From: Umezawaea endophytica
GTDB taxonomy: Bacteria > Actinomycetota > Actinomycetes > Mycobacteriales > Pseudonocardiaceae
NCBI RefSeq assembly: GCF_025061645.1
Contig: NZ_JANYMP010000023.1
Span: 62,001 to 126,000, forward strand
Reading direction: 5' to 3'
Length of the DNA stretch: 64,000 bases
Of this stretch, positions 63,469 through 64,000 are shown in pieces. Below the pieces are notes generated by a model. The model saw only the letters and a program-made list of their open reading frames with translations. It did no database searches and had not been told where the DNA came from. The position numbers were made by a program, and so were the translations under genes. The stretch's first letter is position 1. Each line of letters starts with the position of its first letter.

Positions 63469-64000
63469 TCGACTCGCCTGGGCGCTTCAGCCCGACCGAG
63501 GTCGCACACGTCGACGAAACCAGCGTGCACCTGGGGAACAACATCAGCATGTACGGCATCGCGGCCGTCCTGACCTGCACGGATACCCATCCGATCATCG
63601 CTGACGCCTTGACGTCGACACTGTTGCCGACTCGGACCTACCTGCACCACTACGACGAAACGAGCGATCGGAGGCTGATGATCGCGAAGATCATCTCGGA
63701 ACTCCCGCTCGACGGCGCGCTCATCGTCATGGAAACCACGACCGCTCAACGCCAAGAACGAGCACGGACGCGACTGCTGTCCCAACTGCTGCCGCGTCTG
63801 CAACACGAGCAGCACGTGCGCCACGTGGTGCTCGAGTCGCGATCAGGTTCCGACCGGCACGACCGCCGCACCCTCGACAGGCTGCGTAGATCACGTGTCG
63901 TGTCCGCCGAACTGCGCATGGACCACGTCAAGAAGGGCGAGTCAGCACTGGTCTGGCTTCCCGATTTCGTCGCCGGCGCGTACTTCGCGGCGCGGTACCA
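63465..64000 (+). CDS. Hypothetical protein, possibly DUF3800-like (partial, cut by window end)
   Basis: GTG 63465 overlaps the upstream stop (GTGA). About 178 codons are visible with no stop before the edge. The chain has AHVDETSVHLGNN near the start, a Tyr-Asp-Glu-Thr-Ser segment, LIVMETTTAQRQERARTRLL, VVLESRSGSDRHD and LVWLPDFVAGAYFAARY. Spaced acidic residues (Asp/Glu near 17-18, Glu near 125 and Asp near 169) and this last segment resemble RNase H-like DUF3800 proteins; this is a weak call. It probably works with the HTH-like protein. Confidence 0.6.
   Translation, partial: MIDSPGRFSPTEVAHVDETSVHLGNNISMYGIAAVLTCTDTHPIIADALTSTLLPTRTYLHHYDETSDRRLMIAKIISELPLDGALIVMETTTAQRQERARTRLLSQLLPRLQHEQHVRHVVLESRSGSDRHDRRTLDRLRRSRVVSAELRMDHVKKGESALVWLPDFVAGAYFAARY

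Overview
The window is high-GC actinobacterial chromosome. The gene content points to the order Pseudonocardiales (a Saccharothrix, Lentzea or Actinosynnema type genome): a Scr1/DUF5753 regulator with a DUF397 partner, an ESX-4-like type VII secretion locus with Gly-rich substrates, GTG/ATG starts with 4-nt overlaps, and leaderless promoters. The genus is an inference, because no rRNA gene is present. The order glmS, nnr, alr, tsaE; glmM, rpsI, rplM, esx pair, T7S-associated protein, eccC, eccD, mycP, eccB; truA, rplQ, rpoA, rpsD, rpsK, rpsM, rpmJ, infA matches the backbone of the Mycobacterium tuberculosis chromosome as I remember it (about Rv3422c to Rv3462c). The core is therefore vertically inherited, with local insertions.

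Layout. 1-5850 (minus): a tightly coupled operon glmS-nnr-alr-hydrolase-tsaE for amino-sugar and cell-wall precursors, NAD(P)HX repair and tRNA t6A modification. 5995-7564 (plus): a hydrolase and a membrane protein, each with a leaderless-type promoter, followed by two hairpin terminators. 7682-11331 (minus): a T7S substrate cassette with an EspC-like 102-aa protein, a 939-aa Gly-rich substrate and a 168-aa coiled-coil protein. 11480-14228 (minus): a small membrane protein, glmM, rpsI and rplM. 14494-17527 (minus): two WXG100 proteins, an acidic-tailed protein and an Hsp70-like T7S-associated membrane protein. 18107-30785: the secretion apparatus eccC, eccD, mycP, eccB, eccE and an EccE-linked 242-aa protein, with a second substrate cassette (121 aa plus 402 aa) between mycP and eccB. 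31038-33656 (plus): a secreted subtilase, then an EndoU-type nuclease gene overlapping a small acidic gene that looks like its immunity partner. 33653-34695 (minus): a Scr1-type regulator and DUF397 pair.

34757-58471 (minus) is translation machinery. Listed in the direction of transcription, from high to low coordinate, it runs rpsL-rpsG-fusA-tuf; rpsJ-rplC-rplD-rplW-rplB-rpsS-rplV-rpsC-rplP-rpmC-rpsQ; rplN-rplX-rplE-rpsN-rpsH-rplF-rplR-rpsE-rpmD-rplO; secY-adk-map; then a DUF1707 gene; infA-rpmJ-rpsM-rpsK-rpsD-rpoA-rplQ-truA. 58797-61726 holds an EamA-type exporter and an APH-fold protein separated by about 1 kb of G/T-rich repeats. 61775-64000 (plus) holds a zinc-ribbon protein, a probable HTH/RelE-like toxin-antitoxin pair, and a second two-gene HTH module cut by the window end.

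The most unusual signals are outside genes. Three copies of a 115-119 bp near-palindromic element lie at 40390-40508, 40579-40693 (inverted) and 60440-60558. They keep fixed unpaired sequence while their stem sequences change in a compensatory way, and each is preceded on its own strand by a G/T-rich stretch. Near the third copy lie two 64-nt repeats that carry a RecA-NDp/PafBC-like promoter motif. Among proteins, the EndoU/immunity pair beside the ESX locus and the repeated EspC-like plus Gly-rich substrate cassette are the best leads.
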